From: JBBRCX01 sp038204465
Lineage (GTDB): Bacteria; Planctomycetota; Phycisphaerae; Tepidisphaerales; Tepidisphaeraceae
Assembly: GCA_038204465.1 (NCBI GenBank)
Contig: JBBRCX010000011.1
Location: forward strand, 1-61,834
Reading direction: 5' to 3'
Length of the DNA stretch: 61,834 nt
The notes under the pieces are model-generated. The model did no database searches and was not told where the DNA came from. It saw nothing but the letters and a program-made list of their open reading frames with translations. A program made the position numbers and the translations under genes. Below, one piece after another: positions 41,633 to 50,581 of this stretch. The stretch's first letter is position 1. Each line of letters opens with the position of its first letter.

Positions 41633-41706
41633 TGGCGGGGCACGCAGGAAAACTCATCAGCGCCGATGAATCCAAGCCGTGGAAAACGCGCCGCTGAAAT
41701 CTGTCT

Positions 41707-42456
41707 CTACGACCGCGACGCGATCGCCGAAGAAATCGGCCGCAGAACGCGCGGGATGATGTACGACGTGCACAGCGCATCCGCGCGCTCCGCCATCTGC
41801 TGGAAGAGCTGCGCCATCGGCTCGCGCGGCCGGTCGCCCCAGTAGCGCCGCAGGATCAGGTAGATGCTGATCACGTCGTCTGAATAATCACCCGTGCGCA
41901 CCTGGTAGCTGTTGGTCCGCGTCACGACGTCGATCCGCGCCTGCAGCCGGCAGTCGTCACTCAATGCCACGGTTACCGTCGGCTGGAAATCCACCGCCTT
42001 CGCCCCCGCCTCTTCGGTCAGGCAGGTCAGCGGCGACTCGGTGAACAGGCTCTCGGCGATGATCTCGTCGTGGTTGCCGCCGAAGGAAAGGTCGAAGCCG
42101 AACAGCACGTCGAGGTAATCGATTTCGATGGGGCTGATGCCCAGGTGGTGGGGCGCGTTCTCCAGCAGCAGCGTGTGCAGCTTGAGCGCCTCTTCGACGC
42201 TCTCCGGATTCACGTGGCCGCTCGAGAGGCGCTTCGGCTCCAGGCTCAGCCAGCGATAGCCCTGACCGCTGCGGTCCTCCTCGAGGTTGAACTCCCCCGC
42301 GTCATTCTTGCGGAAGCGCGACATCGCCGGGTACGCCTTCTGCACCCGCTCGAAAAAATGCAGCAGCGTCTCGCGGTTGTGCGGAAGCGCCAACTGCGAG
42401 CCGAGCCGCATGTTGACGTAGAAGTCTTCGCAAAACGCCGAATACGGATGGGTCAT
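41707..42456 (-). CDS. conserved-looking hypothetical protein
   Basis: This 249-residue soluble protein starts MTHPYSAFCEDFYVNMRLGS, chosen over an ATG four codons upstream. It contains LLHFFERVQKAYPAMSRFRK, IEIDYLDVLFGFDLSFGGNH and SYQVRTGDYSDDVISIYLIL. The alternating charged helices and strands and the even codon use suggest a real, possibly lineage-specific gene. I do not recognise a domain. It diverges from holA across 160 bases. Confidence 0.6.
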   Translation of the reverse strand: MTHPYSAFCEDFYVNMRLGSQLALPHNRETLLHFFERVQKAYPAMSRFRKNDAGEFNLEEDRSGQGYRWLSLEPKRLSSGHVNPESVEEALKLHTLLLENAPHHLGISPIEIDYLDVLFGFDLSFGGNHDEIIAESLFTESPLTCLTEEAGAKAVDFQPTVTVALSDDCRLQARIDVVTRTNSYQVRTGDYSDDVISIYLILRRYWGDRPREPMAQLFQQMAERADALCTSYIIPRVLRPISSAIASRS

Positions 42457-42617
42457 ACAGTCTCCCAAGTCCCGACGGAGGAGGCGCCCTTGGCTTCAAG
42501 ATCGGTCGCAACGCCCTATAACCTTTAGCCGGACCTTCGACCCCGCCCTCTCTTAAACCGAAAACGCCGGCGCGGCGGGTCGTTGACCCCCATTTTTCGC
42601 CCCCGTACAACACCAGC

Positions 42618-43574
42618 ATGGCCAAGCCCGTGTATGCGCTGGTCGGCTCCGACTCCTTCGTCCAGCTGCAGAAGCTTGCGGAAATCCTCCAGACGATGCC
42701 GCCCGAGGTGCAGCGCATCGACGCCGATGGAGAGCGCGCCGAGCTCGCGGAGGTGCTCGATGAGCTGCGCAGCTTCGCCATGTTCGGCGGCGGCAAGCTG
42801 GTAGCCGTCCGCAACGCCGAGGCCTTCGTCACCCGCTTTCGCGAGCAACTCGAAGGGTATGTCGCCCACCCTTCCGACAGCGCGACGCTCGTCTTGCGCC
42901 TCGCATCGCTGCCCTCCAACCAGCGCATCTACAAAGCCATTGCCAAAGTCGGCCAGATCATTCAGTGCAATCCACCCATGCACCTGTCGCGCTGGATCGT
43001 CGAGCAAGGGCGTTCCGTCCACGGCATCGCCGTTGAACCCGATGCCGCCCATCTGCTGGCCGAACTGATTGGCGATGACCTCGGCCGCCTCGACAGCGAA
43101 CTCGCCAAGCTCGCGATTGATGTTGAAAAGGGAAAGGTCACCGCGAATCACGTCAGCGCAACCGTCACCTTCCAGCGCGAGCAGGAAATGCGCGACATGA
43201 CCAATGAGCTCGCCGCCGGCAACCCCTCCGAGGCGCTGCGCCGCTGGCGGCAACTGGTCCAGCTCGACCCCTCCGCTGAGTTCCGCGCGGTCACCTGGCT
43301 CGGGATGTGGCTCGAGAACGTACGCAAGGCACAGGCGCTGCAGCGCAAGGGGCTCAACCCTTTCGCCATCGCCCAACAGCTTCGTATCGGGCCGCGCGAG
43401 ATTCAGGCCCCGTTCATGAAGACCGTCGACACCCTGGGAGATCGCGGCGTCTCCAAGGCCCTGGATCTCCTCGTCGAAGTAGACCACCAATCCAAATCCG
43501 GCGTCGGCGACGCCGCCACCAACGTCGAACAGTTCATCCTCCGAATGGCCGCCGAGTTTGGCCCCCCGGAATGA
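42618..43574 (+). CDS. holA: DNA polymerase III subunit delta
   Basis: This 318-residue clamp-loader subunit helps open the beta clamp during replication. The N-terminal domain shows KPVYALVGSDSF and ELRSFAMFGGGKLVAVRNAE, the latter being the S-x-x-x-F-x-x-x-x-L-V-x-V-R-N motif of HolA. The region ELIGDDLGRLDSELAKLAID is the characteristic G-x-D-L-x-x-L-x-x-E-L-x-K-L signature. The C-terminal helical collar domain (residues about 200-318) is present. The length is typical of the family. No other replication gene is nearby. Confidence 0.88.
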   Translation: MAKPVYALVGSDSFVQLQKLAEILQTMPPEVQRIDADGERAELAEVLDELRSFAMFGGGKLVAVRNAEAFVTRFREQLEGYVAHPSDSATLVLRLASLPSNQRIYKAIAKVGQIIQCNPPMHLSRWIVEQGRSVHGIAVEPDAAHLLAELIGDDLGRLDSELAKLAIDVEKGKVTANHVSATVTFQREQEMRDMTNELAAGNPSEALRRWRQLVQLDPSAEFRAVTWLGMWLENVRKAQALQRKGLNPFAIAQQLRIGPREIQAPFMKTVDTLGDRGVSKALDLLVEVDHQSKSGVGDAATNVEQFILRMAAEFGPPE

Positions 43575-43681
43575 CGTGGATTCGGCTTTCGCACTTCTTT
43601 CAGCCGCTAGTTCAACGCAGAACGGATCATGTGCCTGGGGACTACATCGAGCGTAACCATCAGCGCGACGCAAAACCCACT

Positions 43682-43918
43682 TCAAGAATAGAACTGCTGG
43701 TCGGTCACACCGTCCTGAGCTCGCAGGCTGAACTTCTTGCGAACTCCGGACACATAGCATCTCAAGACCGTCCGGCCCCCCTTGCTCGGGACCGGATAGC
43801 TGAGCGAACCGCGGTAAAACAACGTGTGGGAACCCTTGCCCCGGCCAGTATCCTCAAGAATGCCAAATCTGCCCAGAATTCGACGAAGCTCCCTCAACTG
43901 CAGCGGATGGTCTGCCAT
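43682..43918 (-). CDS. hicA: HicA-like mRNA interferase toxin
   Basis: This 78-residue protein from ATG 43918 has the HicA double-stranded-RNA-binding-like pattern: LRELRRILGRFGILEDTGRG, then KGSHTLFYRG with the catalytic His, and GRTVLRCYVSGVRKKFSL. It would cleave mRNA when not neutralised by its antitoxin. An alternative TTG start at 43927 would overlap the antitoxin stop by four bases. It is the second gene of a pair behind a HicB-like antitoxin, the reverse of the most common hicA-hicB order. Confidence 0.72.
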   Translation of the reverse strand: MADHPLQLRELRRILGRFGILEDTGRGKGSHTLFYRGSLSYPVPSKGGRTVLRCYVSGVRKKFSLRAQDGVTDQQFYS

Positions 43919-43923
43919 GAACG

Positions 43924-44295
43924 TCAAGCGAGTGCGGGGTGCGCTTCTTCTGATTGATGCTGCGCATCGTCAAATTCCCGAGCGTCTACACTCTCAATGA
44001 TTGCCGGCTCCCACTCATGGCCCACAAGCACGTTGGCGATCTTTTTGCCAGCGGCGAACATCTCAAAGAATCTTCCGTCTGCCGGCGTGAACAGGTTGGA
44101 CCAGTTTTGATGCTCAGCACTGAAAGCGGCTTGAAGCGTGATCGCAGTCTTGAGGCTTTCCATTGCCTCCTCCTGACTCCCGCCATTGCCCATCAAATCA
44201 AATTCAAGGCAATGAGCGATCCATTCATCGCCCTCTCGATAGAAGACGATTCGGATCGGCACCCGGAGCTTGAGGGGCACATTCGATTTCAACAA
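43924..44295 (-). CDS. hicB: HicB-like antitoxin
   Basis: This 123-residue protein has the HicB core RIVFYREGDEWIAHCLEFDL, then MGNGGSQEEAMESLKTAITL, the degraded RNase H-like fold that binds HicA. The C-terminal 60 residues (WSNLFTPADGRFFEMFAAGK and beyond) have no DNA-binding domain I recognise. A GGAGGG ribosome site at 44304-44299 lies 3 bases from TTG 44295 and 6 bases from TTG 44292; there is no ATG, so a TTG start is likely. It precedes and probably overlaps the toxin gene. Confidence 0.7.
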   Translation of the reverse strand: MLKSNVPLKLRVPIRIVFYREGDEWIAHCLEFDLMGNGGSQEEAMESLKTAITLQAAFSAEHQNWSNLFTPADGRFFEMFAAGKKIANVLVGHEWEPAIIESVDAREFDDAQHQSEEAHPALA

Positions 44296-44408
44296 ACACC
44301 CTCCTTCAGAATATCACATCGTCAATCGCCATACGAGGCGGCGTTGTCACCTCGAGACTCGGGTACAACCCGCCGCAGATGGCTTGCGCCCGACCAACCG
44401 AATTGCTC

Positions 44409-46922
44409 TCACCGTCCCGCGCCCACCGCTGACGGCGCCGAGGTCGGCGGGCGGCCGCTGTTTTCGCCGAAGAGAATCAGGTTGCGCATGATCGCGGTCG
44501 CCGTCGCGGGGTCGTACCCGTAGACTCCATCCACCTCCTGACCGACCAGTCCATTACTTAGATCCTCCCGGCTGAAGAAGACCGCCAGGCGGTTGTTCAC
44601 CGAGATGGCCTTCAGCCGCGGACCTTTCAGACCGCTTTCCATGTTGCGCGCGAACTGTCGGTGATTGAAGGTTTCGATCTTCGCGCCGGGCCAATTGAAT
44701 ACGTTGCTGCTCGCGGGCAGGGCTTCAGAAGCCGTCACCGCCTGCACGCCGAAGATCGCCGTCAGCTCGCTCTCCGCGGACTTGGCAAACTCCGCCGAGC
44801 CGCCGGCCGCGTCGATGATGAGCGTGCCTCCGTTGACGACGAATGCCTGGATCTCTTTCCGGGCCGCATCGCTCAGCTTGATCGCGGTCGTGCCGGTCAT
44901 ATGCGCCAGACGGAAGCCATCCAGTTTTCCCTCCCCCGGCACGACCACCTGGGGCTCGAGCGCGACCTTCTGGTTGTTGAGCATGAAGATCGCCATCCGC
45001 CGCCACCCGCCCGGCTCGGGCGCCCAGTTGCCACCGACGTTGAGCCGCGCGATTCGAATCGCGCCGGAGGGAATCGCCCCGCTGGGGCGAAGGACGTAGC
45101 TCTCGTCTTTCTTCCGGATGTCGGTTTTGTCGACCGCATACTGGTAGATGTTGGCGCCGACCTGATACAACTCTTCGCGCCGATCGCCGGACTGCCATGT
45201 CTTGCTCGCGTCGTCCTGCGGAATCAGGATCATCAGCTCGCGCACCCCATTGCTCAGCCCCTGCACCGGCACCGGCCGGCGCCATTTCACAAATTGCTGC
45301 CGCACGAAAATCGGATGGTCCGCGGGCAATTCCCGGAAGGCGTAATCGGGAAATATCTTCTTCCCCAGCTCGCGGAAAGACTCCGCGAACGCCTCGCTGC
45401 CGCAGTCGGCGTTGGCCAGGATCAACCCGCCCGATTCGGCAAACGCCCTCAGCGTCGCGGCCTCGTCGTCATCGAAAGGAATCGCCTGGTCCCCGGTGAT
45501 GTAAAGAATCGGCGCATCGCGCAGATCGTCGGCCCCTACCTTGAGGTTCACGATCTGCCAGTTCAAGTAACGCTCGGTGCGCCGCCCCGACCACCGCACC
45601 AGGTTGGCCACGTCGCGCGGGCGCTGGTTCCAGTGCAGCGTCAGATCTTCCGGCTGCGTCTCCGCGGGCGCAGTAGCGCTCTTCTTCCCCGCCGCTGCCT
45701 TCCCCCGGATCGGCCCCGCCTTATTCGCCCTCGCATTCGCGGTCCGGGCCGGGGCCGGAGCAGGGGCCGGCGCCGGCGCCGCCTTTTCTGCCGCCTCCGG
45801 AGCGGTGGAGGGCGCGGTCGCATTCGGCTTTGGCGCGTTCGCGATCGCGCTGTAGTCCAGCTTGTTCATCATCACCGGCGCGCGCCCGCGCGATAAAAAC
45901 AGCAGCGCGAAAGCCGTGTCCGGAATCACGGTGCGGCCCGGGAACATGGTCGACCACGAACCGTCGGGCTTCTGACTCTTCACCAGGGACTGTGCGCCGG
46001 CCGCGTACCAGTCCGTCTGTCCGAAAAACTTGTACCCGCTGGACACCCCGATGCGCTCGACGCCGTACCACGCGTAATTGTTCTCCCCAATCTGCGCGAA
46101 GTTCTTCGTCATCCAGTCCAAACCCGATTGAATGTTCGGGTTGGTGACGTTGCCATGGCACTCCACCCCTTCGTTGGAGTGCAGGTAATCCTGGGTGATG
46201 AACAGCGTCGCAATTCCGGCGGCGGTCATCGCCGCGTTCGGCTGCGAGCCCACATATCCTCCCTTGCCGTTGCCATTGTAATTCCAGCTTCCGTCTGCAA
46301 ACTGATGGCCCCGCCAGCTCTCGTCGATGATCGCCCAGACGCGGTCATCGATCGGCACGTCCTCCTGTGCGCACGCCCACAGTCCCAGCACGCCATACTG
46401 CCCTACGCTGTGGTCGATGCGCGCGGCGGGCCCGTAATGCCACAATCCACGCGCCGGCCCCTCCTGCTCCTGCAGGACCAGAAGCCGCTGGGCGTCGGCG
46501 CGGATCAGCTTGGTCATTTCCGCAGACATCGGCCGCGGCATGAACGTCCACACCTGGCATCGCAGCGCGATGGCGTACACACCGACCATGTCGCATCGTT
46601 TCAGGAATTCGATCGCCGGCGTGATTCGCTCGCTCTGCGGGCTCTCCCCTGACGCCAGCAGCGCGTACGTCGCGATCGCGGTGAAACCGCCATAGTCGAA
46701 ACCCTGAGCCTGTTCTCCATTGTGCTCGCTGCCGATGCGCTTCTCATCCGGCTCCCACCGCCCCGCGACCACCTGCTTGCTGTAGAGGAACTCCTTGCCC
46801 CGGCGAATCGCCTCATCAACCTCCGCCGAGGTCACCGCGGCACACGGACGCGCAAGACCCAACAACGCCAGGCTCGTCGCGGCGATTCCGATTATCCGGC
46901 TGCGAATGGTGCGTGCTCTCAT
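44409..46922 (-). CDS. squalene-hopene-repeat plus DUF4159 protein
   Basis: This 837-residue exported protein starts with a signal peptide (IIGIAATSLALLGLARPCAA). Residues about 30-330 carry prenyltransferase/squalene-oxidase-type alpha-alpha repeats, for example GQYGVLGLWACAQEDVPIDD and FADGSWNYNGNGKGGYVGSQ, without the DxDD-type cyclase motif that I can see, so a structural role is more likely than catalysis. A Pro/Ala/Lys-rich linker follows (about 365-425). The C-terminal 410 residues are a DUF4159 domain (VNLKVGADDLRDAPILYITG, RAFAESGGLILANADCGSEA). Function unknown. Confidence 0.75.
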   Translation of the reverse strand: MRARTIRSRIIGIAATSLALLGLARPCAAVTSAEVDEAIRRGKEFLYSKQVVAGRWEPDEKRIGSEHNGEQAQGFDYGGFTAIATYALLASGESPQSERITPAIEFLKRCDMVGVYAIALRCQVWTFMPRPMSAEMTKLIRADAQRLLVLQEQEGPARGLWHYGPAARIDHSVGQYGVLGLWACAQEDVPIDDRVWAIIDESWRGHQFADGSWNYNGNGKGGYVGSQPNAAMTAAGIATLFITQDYLHSNEGVECHGNVTNPNIQSGLDWMTKNFAQIGENNYAWYGVERIGVSSGYKFFGQTDWYAAGAQSLVKSQKPDGSWSTMFPGRTVIPDTAFALLFLSRGRAPVMMNKLDYSAIANAPKPNATAPSTAPEAAEKAAPAPAPAPAPARTANARANKAGPIRGKAAAGKKSATAPAETQPEDLTLHWNQRPRDVANLVRWSGRRTERYLNWQIVNLKVGADDLRDAPILYITGDQAIPFDDDEAATLRAFAESGGLILANADCGSEAFAESFRELGKKIFPDYAFRELPADHPIFVRQQFVKWRRPVPVQGLSNGVRELMILIPQDDASKTWQSGDRREELYQVGANIYQYAVDKTDIRKKDESYVLRPSGAIPSGAIRIARLNVGGNWAPEPGGWRRMAIFMLNNQKVALEPQVVVPGEGKLDGFRLAHMTGTTAIKLSDAARKEIQAFVVNGGTLIIDAAGGSAEFAKSAESELTAIFGVQAVTASEALPASSNVFNWPGAKIETFNHRQFARNMESGLKGPRLKAISVNNRLAVFFSREDLSNGLVGQEVDGVYGYDPATATAIMRNLILFGENSGRPPTSAPSAVGAGR

Positions 46923-46951
46923 GGTGTTTCAGGTAATCTTGATTGCACACG

Positions 46952-46980
46952 ATTATTCGCCCCCCGCGGCGGGAATACAA
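46952..46980 (-). promoter_or_regulatory. sigma-70-type promoter for the DUF4159 gene
   Basis: On the minus strand TTGTAT (46980-46975) and AATAAT (46957-46952) are 17 bases apart, about 30 bases upstream of ATG 46922. Confidence 0.45.
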
Positions 46981-47114
46981 TCCATGAAACCCCCGGCATC
47001 CGCCGGATCGATTGCTCTGCGCTCGCCGCCGCCTTGCCCTCTCGCGGCGCCAAGGCTATACCCTCGGCGTCCTGTGAACGAACCGGCGGGCCGCGATTTC
47101 GTCCTCCTGATGCA

Positions 47115-48119
47115 ATGACAAAGAAGCGACACAAGTTCACGGCACGGATATCCAGCACCGCGCGCGGCTCCCTTCCTGGCTCGCGCAACTCCTCCAGCAT
47201 CGTCCGCATCGGACTTACGCAAATGAGCTGCGGCGACGATGCCCGCCAGAACCTGGTGAAACAGGTCATGCTGCTGGAGCGCGCCGCCTCCGACGGCGCA
47301 CGCATCCTCTGCACCCAGGAACTATTCCGCTCCAAATACTTCTGCCAGGTCGAAGACCATCGCTTCTTCAAGCTCGCAGAAACCATTCCCGGCCCCAGCA
47401 CCGACGCCTTCACCAGGCTGGCGAAAAAGCACAAGGCTGTCGTCATCGCGTCCCTCTTCGAGAAGCGCGCCGACGGGCTTTACCACAACACCGCGGTCGT
47501 CATCGATGCCGACGGGTCGATCAAAGGCGTCTATCGAAAGATGCACATCCCCGACGATCCGCTCTACTACGAAAAGTTTTACTTCACCCCCGGCGACACC
47601 GGCTTCCGGGCCTGGGACACCGCGCAAGGCAAGATCGGCGTGCTCGTCTGCTGGGACCAGTGGTTTCCCGAAGCTTCCCGCCTCACCGCCCTGCAGGGCG
47701 CGCAGATCATCTTCTATCCCACCGCCATCGGCTGGCACCCGGCTGAAAAAACTTCGTACGGAACCGCCCAACACGAGTCCTGGGAACTCATCCAGCGCTC
47801 CCACGCCGTCGCCAACGGCTGCTATGTCTGCGCCCCCAACCGCGTCGGAGTCGAAAAAATCCTCGGCGCCGACGGCAAGCCCGTCAGCAAAGAGGGAATC
47901 CAGTTCTGGGGCCAGAGCTTCGTCGCCGCGCCCGATGGGCAGGTGATCCAACGCGCATCCGTCGACAAGGAAGAAGTTCTCGTTGTTCCCTGCGACATGC
48001 AGCGCGTCGAATTCAGCCGCACCCACTGGCCCTTCCTCCGCGACCGCCGCATCGATGCCTACGGGGATCTCACCAAGCGTTTTGTTGACGCTCCTGACAT
48101 GAATCAGGTGACCAAGTGA
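47115..48119 (+). CDS. aguB: N-carbamoylputrescine amidase
   Basis: This 334-residue nitrilase-superfamily enzyme hydrolyses N-carbamoylputrescine to putrescine, CO2 and ammonia. The catalytic triad is visible: Glu69 in LCTQELFRSKYFCQ, Lys142 in YRKMHIPDDPLYYEK and Cys179 in VLVCWDQWFPEASRL. The C-terminal RTHWPFLRDRRIDAYGDLTK is typical of AguB. The core begins near residue 31 (VRIGLTQMSC), so there is a basic N-terminal extension of some 30 residues that may mean a later start, although no later good start is visible. Next to agmatine deiminase and arginine decarboxylase genes, giving a full pathway. Confidence 0.9.
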   Translation: MTKKRHKFTARISSTARGSLPGSRNSSSIVRIGLTQMSCGDDARQNLVKQVMLLERAASDGARILCTQELFRSKYFCQVEDHRFFKLAETIPGPSTDAFTRLAKKHKAVVIASLFEKRADGLYHNTAVVIDADGSIKGVYRKMHIPDDPLYYEKFYFTPGDTGFRAWDTAQGKIGVLVCWDQWFPEASRLTALQGAQIIFYPTAIGWHPAEKTSYGTAQHESWELIQRSHAVANGCYVCAPNRVGVEKILGADGKPVSKEGIQFWGQSFVAAPDGQVIQRASVDKEEVLVVPCDMQRVEFSRTHWPFLRDRRIDAYGDLTKRFVDAPDMNQVTK

Positions 48120-48337
48120 CCAGTGAAGACATCAGGTCTGAATTGGAGAAGAACCCCTTCGTCCCGCTCCGATTCCATCTCGTGAGTGGAAAGACAATTG
48201 ACGTTAAAGTGTCCTATGCGGCGTGGATGCTGCAAAATGCCGTCATGATCCTTCAAGATCCGCGGATCGAACGGGAGCGAGCGGGCCATTATGACATCGT
48301 CTCGCTGCGCAACATCGAGCGCATTGAGCAACTGTAG
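48116..48337 (+). CDS. small protein of a tandem planctomycete-type family
   Basis: This 73-residue protein starts at GTG 48116, overlapping the aguB stop. It reads MTSEDIRSELEKNPFVPLRF and ends with IVSLRNIERIEQL. The E-(L/V)-x-x-x-L-x-x-x-P-F-x-P-L-R motif and the final I-x-x-I-E are shared with the next gene, so the two are paralogues. Such small beta-rich proteins are often seen in planctomycete genomes. Function unknown. Confidence 0.6.
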   Translation: MTSEDIRSELEKNPFVPLRFHLVSGKTIDVKVSYAAWMLQNAVMILQDPRIERERAGHYDIVSLRNIERIEQL

Positions 48338-48358
48338 GCCGCCGGACCAGGAATACCG

Positions 48359-48610
48359 ATGCTTCTCGAGGAAGTTCAAACTGTTCTCAAGCGCAGCCCA
48401 TTCGTGCCGTTGCGTCTTCGAAAAGTTGACGGCAAGACGTTGGACATTCCATTCAGGCACGTCGCGGTGCCGCTGAACAGCGGACTGCTGGTAATGAAGG
48501 GGGTCAAGAATGAGAACAGCCGCGAGGCGAAAGGGTATGAAGTCGTGGGCTATCAGAACATCGACCGCATCGAACCCAGATCAAACAGGTCCCGCCGTTC
48601 GCGCAGTTGA
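48359..48610 (+). CDS. small protein, paralogue of the preceding one
   Basis: This 83-residue protein starts MLLEEVQTVLKRSPFVPLRL, then KVDGKTLDIPFRHVAVPLNS and GYEVVGYQNIDRIEP with a basic tail. It repeats the layout of the gene at 48116. Its stop touches the agmatine deiminase start, so it is transcribed with aguB and aguA. Why this family sits inside a polyamine operon is not known. Confidence 0.6.
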   Translation: MLLEEVQTVLKRSPFVPLRLRKVDGKTLDIPFRHVAVPLNSGLLVMKGVKNENSREAKGYEVVGYQNIDRIEPRSNRSRRSRS

Positions 48611-49686
48611 TGCCCATGGCGAAGCTCAAAGTTTTGGATGCTACGCCCGCCGCGCTCGGATATGAATTCCCCGCCGAATGGGCCCCGCACGCCGCTACCT
48701 GGTTCAGCTGGCCCCGGCCTGAGGGCATTTCCTTCCCCGGCAAATATCACACCGTCCCTGAAAACCTTGCCCGAATCATCCGCGCGATCCAGTCGCGCGA
48801 GCAGGTGCACATCAACGTTCCCAACGAAAACTGGGAGCACATCGTCCGCCGGCAGCTGAGCGAGCATCGCTGCCCGACGCGCAACCTCTTCTTCCACTAC
48901 ATCAAGACCAACGAGAGCTGGTGCCGCGACCACGGCCCTGCCTTTGTTCTTCGCCGCCGCGGCACAAAGAGGTCGGTGGCAATCCTCGATTGGGGATTCA
49001 ACGCCTGGGGCGGCAAGTATCCGCCGTATGACGATGACGACGCGGTCCCCACGCGGATCGCCGAACAGCTCAAGCTTCCGGTCTTCTATCCTGAGATCGT
49101 TATGGAAGGCGGCGCCGTCGACTTCAACGGCGCGGGCACCGTGCTGACCACCGAGTCATGCCTGCTCAACAAAAATCGAAATCCCAGGCTCTCGAAGAGA
49201 AAGATCGAGCAGTATCTCAAGGACTACTACGGCCAATCCCACGTCTGCTGGCTCGGCGAAGGAATCGCCGGCGACGACACCGATGGTCACATCGACGACC
49301 TCGCCCGCTTCATCGACCCCCGTACCATCGTCACCGCGATTGAAGAAGATCCGAAGGATGACAACTACAGGGTCCTCAAGGACAACCGCCGCCGGCTCGA
49401 CGCCCTTCGCGATCAGGCCGGCCGCCCCTTCAAGATTGTCGAGGTCCCGATGCCCGGGTTCGTCGAGCATGATGGCCAACGTCTGCCCGCCACCTACGTC
49501 AACTTCTACTTCGTCAACCGCGCCCTTCTCGTTCCCACCTACCGCCACCGGTCCAATGACAGAAAGGCCCTCCAAATCCTGCAGCGGCATCTCCCGCGCA
49601 GGAAGGTCATCGGCATCGACTGCTCGCAATTGATCTGGGGATTAGGGGCGATCCACTGCCTCACCCAGCAGCAGCCGAGATTCTGA
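48610..49686 (+). CDS. aguA: agmatine deiminase
   Basis: This roughly 358-residue enzyme of the pentein fold converts agmatine to N-carbamoylputrescine and ammonia. Evidence is AEWAPHAATWFSWPRPEG, NESWCRDHGPAFVL, VMEGGAVDFNGAGTVLTTES, DDTDGHIDDLARF (His) and the catalytic Cys near the end in WGLGAIHCLTQQQP. ATG 48610 is chosen; TTG 48607 and ATG 48616 are in frame nearby. Its product feeds AguB, encoded upstream in the same run. Confidence 0.9.
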   Translation: MPMAKLKVLDATPAALGYEFPAEWAPHAATWFSWPRPEGISFPGKYHTVPENLARIIRAIQSREQVHINVPNENWEHIVRRQLSEHRCPTRNLFFHYIKTNESWCRDHGPAFVLRRRGTKRSVAILDWGFNAWGGKYPPYDDDDAVPTRIAEQLKLPVFYPEIVMEGGAVDFNGAGTVLTTESCLLNKNRNPRLSKRKIEQYLKDYYGQSHVCWLGEGIAGDDTDGHIDDLARFIDPRTIVTAIEEDPKDDNYRVLKDNRRRLDALRDQAGRPFKIVEVPMPGFVEHDGQRLPATYVNFYFVNRALLVPTYRHRSNDRKALQILQRHLPRRKVIGIDCSQLIWGLGAIHCLTQQQPRF

Positions 49687-49813
49687 GGCATTGTCCCGAA
49701 TCGATCTGGTGTGCGACGCGCCAGCCGGTGCCACGGACCTCAGGCAGGCGCCGCCCCACTTCGCAATGCCCTTCGCCTCTCGCGCAAAGCTTCAATCCCG
49801 TCGGATCAGCTGC

Positions 49814-50371
49814 TCACAGGATCATCACCACCGCCGAGATCACGCTGGTCCACATCCCGGTCTTGTCCCCTTCCGCCGTCTGCACCACCGCGCGCGTCTT
49901 CACGATTTCACCGCTCATCTGGTACTGCTGCTCGCGCTCGTTCCAGTCTTTGTCGGCGTCGAACGGAATCCCCAGCGTCGTCGCCAGCATGGTCGCCGCC
50001 AGGTCTTCACAAAGGTCTTCCGTCTTCTTCTCGCTCATTCCGTAACCGTGATGCTCGGCGATGTACCCATGCGCGTGATTCTTCGGGATCGCCAGCCCGA
50101 TGCCTGCACAGATGAGCCGGTTCGGCTCGTCGGTCGCCGCCTCAGCCAGCACCACGAAGGTGATCTGCCCCGGCTTGAGCCGCGGCTGGCCCTCCCGGAC
50201 GGGAACGATCTTGCAGCTTGTCGGGTAGATCGACGAGACGCGCACCAGGTTCTGCTTCTCGATCCCCGCGTCCCGCAGCGCCAGCTCGAAGCTCATCAGC
50301 TTCTGAGGGTGCCGCCCCACGCCCTTGGTGAAGAAGCACTCCTTGGGCACCATGTCGTTGCCATCGAGCAT
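49814..50371 (-). CDS. pyruvoyl-dependent arginine decarboxylase
   Basis: This 185-residue proenzyme self-cleaves between two serines to form its pyruvoyl cofactor, then decarboxylates arginine to agmatine. The cleavage region is NLVRVSSIYPTSCKIVP, with Ser46-Ser47. LKPGQITFVVLAEAATDEPN and AGIGLAIPKNHAHGYIAEHH are typical of the PvlArgDC family. ATG 50371 has AGGAG eight bases upstream. It faces aguA across 127 bases, so the three polyamine genes are together but on two strands. Confidence 0.88.
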   Translation of the reverse strand: MLDGNDMVPKECFFTKGVGRHPQKLMSFELALRDAGIEKQNLVRVSSIYPTSCKIVPVREGQPRLKPGQITFVVLAEAATDEPNRLICAGIGLAIPKNHAHGYIAEHHGYGMSEKKTEDLCEDLAATMLATTLGIPFDADKDWNEREQQYQMSGEIVKTRAVVQTAEGDKTGMWTSVISAVVMIL

Positions 50372-50436
50372 CAATCGATTCTCCTGCTCGCCTAACGAGC
50401 CCCGCCCGGCGAGAATACCGCTGGCGGTGACGCGGG

Positions 50437-50442
50437 ATTATA
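50437..50442 (-). promoter_or_regulatory. -10 box of the arginine decarboxylase gene
   Basis: A perfect TATAAT on the minus strand about 65 bases before ATG 50371. The best -35 match upstream (TTTGCG at about 16 bases) is weak. Confidence 0.45.
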
Positions 50443-50581
50443 GCGTCCTCACTCTGCACGCAAAGAAGCAACGCGAATTTAACGAGCGGTTTCCTTCAGA
50501 CGAACCTCAGCACGCCCGACTGCCGTCTTTCCGCATTGCCCGAAGCGGAAGACTCAGCGAAGCTCTCTGGCGGAAATTGAA

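Larger units (their letters stand above)
40865..41706. other. 840-base stretch with no intact gene
   Basis: I see no gene I would call intact. It holds a probable gene remnant (41254-41433) and the third copy of the dispersed hairpin (41612-41632). The open frames in it are long only because the DNA is GC-rich. Confidence 0.45.
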
